From: Melitaea cinxia
Lineage: Eukaryota > Arthropoda > Insecta > Lepidoptera > Nymphalidae
Direction of reading: 5' to 3'
Assembly (NCBI RefSeq): GCF_905220565.1
Contig: NC_059405.1
Location: 11,610,081 to 11,674,080, forward strand
Length of the DNA: 64,000 nt
Shown: positions 59,457-64,000 of the stretch, in pieces
Layout of the letters: each line of letters opens with the position of its first letter
How positions within the stretch are numbered: position 1 is the stretch's first letter
Notes under the pieces: generated by a model
Database searches by the model: none
What the model saw: only the letters and a program-made list of their open reading frames with translations
Told to the model about the DNA's origin: nothing
Position numbers and translations under genes: made by a program

Positions 59457-59711
59457 TAGGGCACAGCAGGAATATCCTGCTCAAAATCTGGAGCAGCCCG
59501 AGTGGGGTAGTACCTCGACCTTACAGAAGATCACAGCTAAATAATACTGATTTCAAGCATTATTGTGTTCCTGTTGGTGATTAAGGTGATCAGAGCTCCT
59601 GGGGAAGGAAGGGAATGGGTATTGGGTCGGCAACGCGCTTGCTATGCTTCTGGTGTTGCAGGCGCACCATCAGGTGAGCCGTACGCTTGTTTGCCGACCT
59701 AGTGATATAAA
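59457..59711 (+). mobile_element. SINE-like repeat, second copy, without the long hairpin
   Basis: Carries the same blocks as 10190-10480 in the same order and an A-rich end (ATATAAAAAAAATG). At the hairpin position it has only the short imperfect form AATACTGATTTCAAGCATTA, which gives the likely ancestral state. Confidence -1.
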
Positions 59712-62700
59712 AAAAATGCAAGGTTTATTTTTAAAGTAAGTAGGTACTTAAATGGGACAGGACGGACTTTGGTAATACTTTCATCATGAAATGTTACAAT
59801 TTCACAATAAAAAAAAGTATATACAACAAAACTTTTCATCTCATAAAGACGATGTAATGGATACGCCATGTCAATCAACCTATCAAATTGGTATCAAAAT
59901 TATAGGCTGATTACCTGGGGAAAACGTTTTGTTATTATTGTTTAATTTGTTATATTTTTTTTTTTTTAATGTATGCTACTATTTGCCTAAAGCTGGTTCA
60001 ATAAACAGTTTATTATATACAGGCTCATCAACTGTTTTGACCGATTGACTTGAAAAGAATATAAGTAATTTATTTTTGTGATCACTTACAGTACACGATA
60101 TCTGTGGGCAAGATGGCGCCTGTTACGTAAACGATCGCTGCTCGGACGCATTAAATTGATTGTAGCGTTGAATGACATTTATGACTATTGCATCGGCGAA
60201 TACACATTTGTAGAGTCATATACATTCAACATCACTTAACGACACAAATATATTAAAAAAAAATTCACAGAATGTAGCAGTGGTCATCGCTGTTAATTGG
60301 ATTCGTAAGCTGGAGTTTTTTTTTTTTTCTGTATTTATAAATCTATTAATCTACAAGGTTTAGTTCGTTTCTTTTTCTCTATTTTGTAGTAGGTAAATAG
60401 TTAAATACATTTTATATTATTCGAAAAATGATGAAATATTTATTGTACTTATATTACTATAATTATCGTCAGAGAAGTTAGTCAGTTGAGTTTGAACATT
60501 TGTATGTTAAATATATTATTATTTAATTCGTTAGGTTAGTATAATTATATTTTTTGTTATTAAATCTTTGAAACCAAATAAGAATAATAAATGTTTGAAA
60601 TAAAATTCACGGAATTATAAAAAATCTTTTACATCTATGTACATATTTCAATTTTCACAGTCAGGTATAGGTGCTGTGAATATGCCACGCCTGTCTCTTT
60701 ACAGCAGTTCTAAACAAATCATTTTATTGTTTCATAGTATTATGTCATACTTTTCCTAAGAAATAAGTTGATGTATCACAAGATTTATATACGAGTAGTG
60801 GACAGAAATATATGCGTGAATGTAAGTGGATTTAATTTAAATCTCCATTATCTTAATTTTTGTTAATTATAGTAATCGTTAACAAATTATCGCTAATGTG
60901 TATCGTATAGTATGATACACATGTATATAAGTATGCATTCATACGTTGGGTCACGTTGATAAACATGTATTTATATTGATGTATGTTCTACTCTGATCAC
61001 AAGCATAGCCTTGTTCAATAATGTTGTTTGAATGTTTTATAATGATAAAGTTATAATGAAATGTTAGTGTCTTATACTTAAATGCTTATATTTTTATGAG
61101 AAATATGATTAATGTCGATTGCTACGGGTAAAAACGGATAAACGCAGTTTACGTCAATTTGAGTAATTGTCGTTTTTTGACGTCGAATCGCTGGCGAAAG
61201 GTTGGCGAAATATGTAATTTTAATAATCATCTGTCACCACTCGCACCCGTCGAGGTGAATATCACTTACCAAGAACACCCATCGTTGATGAGCAACGTAT
61301 ATATGTGAAAAAGTGTGTTTGTGCAATTCACACACGGAAATTTTCTAAAAATTCGTAGCATGATAGGCCTTGACTTGTTCTATTGACGATGATCACTGCC
61401 TCGTGAAAAAGGTCAAAAGAGCCGTGCATGCATTTTGAGCTGTAATGTATTCTCTTACACATGTTTGATTGATTGAATGTTTGTTTCTTTATTGTGTACA
61501 CTTTGTCCAAGGTATAATGTTAAAACTTTCATGTGACAAAACTAGATTTTTTAAATAGATGACGGTTACAATGTTTTAACTCAATCATTCTTTATGAATA
61601 TAGTAGTAGATCAATACACAATTTAATATTTAATCTTAAGTAAGTCATCTAAAGGTCGTTAAAAGGACAATAGCCTCGTAAACCAGGCTTCGTGAATTCA
61701 AATAGCAATTTTCCGAGACACTGAACAATAAATAAGAATTCTTGGATGTTGTTAACACGCAATACTTCAATCAGATGTTTAAGTCTTCGTTGAATAAATC
61801 TGACAGAAATTGCTTCAAGTACTTAATGAACATTAATTATGAGAAAATGTCGTCGTTTAATTATTTGCCGTTTGAATAATAACAAACCTGGTACGATATT
61901 CATTTTTGTTACATTTATTAAGTAGTATATAATATTCCGAAATAATTATATAGACAAACAGACATCAAATAGACAATGCGGATAGTAAATATTGTGTCTA
62001 TATAGTTTCTGTGGGGTAGAATATTGTGGAATATTTATGAGACAAGTCAAACCATCTGTATCTATAATAAATAATCACATAAAAACGTGATGCTTATGAC
62101 ATGTTTATGCTTAAAATTAAAATTCGTTCTGTACAATACAATTTCCTCTTACCCGTTTCAAGCAAAGTAAATAAGGAAAATTCAAATTTAATTGTTCTCT
62201 CGGGTTCTATATTTATTATAAATTATGGTATAACTATCAAATGTGGATGTGTTTATTATTTGTTAGTTGCATGATTTTGATTTTATAAAAAAATACTCAA
62301 TTCGCATAATTACATTCGCATTAACGTATACGAATACGATCCATTAATCACAGGAGTGTAAAGGCCACCTGCTACGGAGACCGGGCTTATGTAGGTACTC
62401 TGTCTCTTTCATTCCTTCTCATTCATCAAATGATTCATAACTTGCCTGTCGAGGGTCTGACCCTGAATAAAGGGACGTAAATAATACAGACATGTAAAAA
62501 AAAACTTTGTAATCGTTGTTCAACGAACCTTTTTTTAAGGGGATACGTTTTTTGTTTAAGTTCTAATACTTGTCACAGTTTTTTTAAACATTTTTTTTTT
62601 TTTTTTTAGTTTTATTATAATAAAATGAATACAATATTAAATACAAACATTAGGTAACTGTTGTGGACATACACTGCTGTGTACTACTTATACAATAAAT

Positions 62701-63221
62701 TAGACAAATTTCATCATCAAGTTTAATCGTAAATAATAAAAGAATAGACAATTAAAAAACTATATATTGTTAAGAATTCTGAAGCAGATAAAATCGTGCT
62801 ACATTTATTTTAATTACTCCAATTGTAAATACATCTCACAATTACGAAACACACTCATACCTATTTCCGTTATGATAACGATCTTACGTAATATGCCTTA
62901 ATAACAATTTAAACGTTCTCGTACGAGACGTGCTTAATCATTTGAATTGAGTTTTTATTTTATTTTTATACTGGTTTTATTCATGTTTGATATTTTAAAT
63001 ACAGGCTATTTATTATTCTGTTATAAATAGGTTATCGAAATTTGCTTTTACATCACCAATGTATACTGGTATAATAAATTCAACATAGACTGACAATTAA
63101 TTTAGTAAATCAAAGTAATGTACCTGTGCTGGCTGGCTCTTTGAACTGGTTAAGCACGCTCAAAACACGTAATACTCGGCTATATGGCTGTAAAACAGAG
63201 AATCTGACATATACATATGTA

Positions 63222-63504
63222 TTTTTAACTCTTTTTTTGTTGGAAAGGAGATATCCCTAGTTTGGTACCATGATAAGGAAACCAGGATCTGATTATAGGA
63301 CCCCAGAGAAATCGAGGGAAACTCTCGAAAATCCGTATAACTTTTGACTGGGTGTACCGAATTTGATGATTTGAGATTTGATTACAACTTTTGGAGTAAT
63401 CTTTGATAATGCGTATTTATTTGACAATTCTTTCGTCTACCTACGTTGTATTACTTGTCGATATAATTGAAGTCGGTTTTTCTTCATTTGCCTGCAAACA
63501 CAAT
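63222..63504 (+). mobile_element. AACCGACTTC repeat, copy 7, 5'-truncated
   Basis: It begins inside the family at the TTTTTTTGTTGGAAAGGAGA segment, without the AACCGACTTC start. It then carries the core, a shortened monomer, GAAGTCGGTT, a TTTGC-CT-GCAAA hairpin and CACAAT. Part of the monomer around 63370 is deleted compared with other copies. Confidence -1.
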
Positions 63505-63844
63505 GTGTGTGATAACTGATTTAGACTTTTTTTTTGCCATTAAAAGCGTTGACGTAACAGCATTCATTTTTGCTTAAACATTTCTAATAAATGTAAATAT
63601 CGCATACTGGCCTCGACTAGCGTATAAAATATGCAAATTTAAACTAGAATATAGGTAGTTATGTATTTCCATTCTGAATATGTGATCGTTTTACATAACT
63701 TTTTAAATTTGAATTATACTCGTATAGGAAGTAGTTCACGTCATGTGGAAAGTAAAACAATATGTGTTTGATAACTTTGCAAAATATAAACAATTTTCTG
63801 TGATGGAATAGCTTATCATTTATAGTGTAAAATGTTAATATGAA

Positions 63845-63965
63845 AATGGTGGGTGCACTTGTGCAAAATGGCGGCACTGCGCTCAGTAATGGCTGCCGGC
63901 CTTGCGCCGTACTCGCAATCAACTTATTATTCAATCTCATGTCGCGAATTGGTCCGAGGTCCATC
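63845..63965. promoter_or_regulatory. GC-richer block with AAAATGGCGGC motif near the window edge
   Basis: TGTGCAAAATGGCGGCACTG contains a YY1/Pho-like AAAATGGCGGC. It is followed by GGCTGCCGGCCTTGCGCCGT. The block stands out from AT-rich surroundings. Candidate regulatory sequence only. Confidence -1.
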
Positions 63966-64000
63966 GGTCGTTGAACCTACAACCATTCCATTCGTTCACG

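Larger units (their letters stand above)
52232..64000. other. Intron after exon f (at least 11.7 kb)
   Basis: No further exon of the gene was recognised. The stretch contains a mariner-type relic (53351-53460), a tRNA-derived SINE (54740-54915), two adjoining AACCGACTTC elements (55702-56475), a GC-rich patch with a 14-bp tandem duplication (57890-58070), a SINE (59457-59711), a 5'-truncated AACCGACTTC copy (63222-63504) and a GC-richer block at the window edge (63845-63965). The rest is AT-rich with no recognisable content. Confidence -1.

Overview
The window reads as AT-rich nuclear DNA of a moth or butterfly (Lepidoptera). Evidence: long introns with GT..AG borders, dispersed repeats of kinds common in lepidopteran genomes (tRNA-derived SINEs, RTE-like LINE tails ending in TGA/ATG microsatellites, and a repeat opening AACCGACTTC and closing GAAGTCGGTT), plus a BEL/Pao LTR retrotransposon. 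There are no operons, CRISPR arrays or convincing tRNA genes.

Only one host gene can be supported. Six short plus-strand exons (7005-7154, 12357-12470, 24346-24567, 27116-27200, 28303-28370, 52120-52231) join in frame into about 250 residues. These resemble the N-terminal region of KDM3/JHDM2 histone H3K9 demethylases (vertebrate KDM3A/KDM3B/JMJD1C, fly Kdm3). The first exon(s) lie upstream of the window, or were not recognised. The zinc finger and JmjC catalytic domain must lie downstream. The introns are about 5.2, 11.9, 2.5, 1.1 and 23.7 kb, with at least 11.7 kb more after the last exon seen.

The rest is intron or 5' flank filled with mobile DNA. The main element is a 6.4-kb BEL/Pao retrotransposon (42460-48877) in the 23.7-kb intron, in the same orientation as the host gene. 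It has 194-bp LTRs differing at one base, a 5-bp target duplication, a tRNA-Tyr-type primer site and a 1586-codon gag-pol frame with all checked catalytic residues present. Its last 0.4 kb is broken by three in-frame stops and a frame change. A PIF/Harbinger-type DNA element (39924-41449; 18-bp perfect TIRs, TTA duplication, relic Myb/SANT-like coding) carries a nested copy of the AACCGACTTC repeat. That repeat occurs at least eight times. It has inverted subterminal repeats, a 3' hairpin and internal ~170-bp monomers, which suggests a Helentron-type (HINE/DINE-1-like) rolling-circle element. A LINE fragment and several unrelated short elements share one 3' tail, and a SINE copy contains a 21-bp perfect hairpin that looks like a template-switch product.

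No new defence or metabolic system was found. The points most worth checking are the one-sided decay of the young BEL/Pao copy, the monomeric Helentron-like family, the shared LINE/SINE tail that encodes the end of the LINE protein, the CTCF-like motifs around the first exon, and possible alternative promoters in the long introns.
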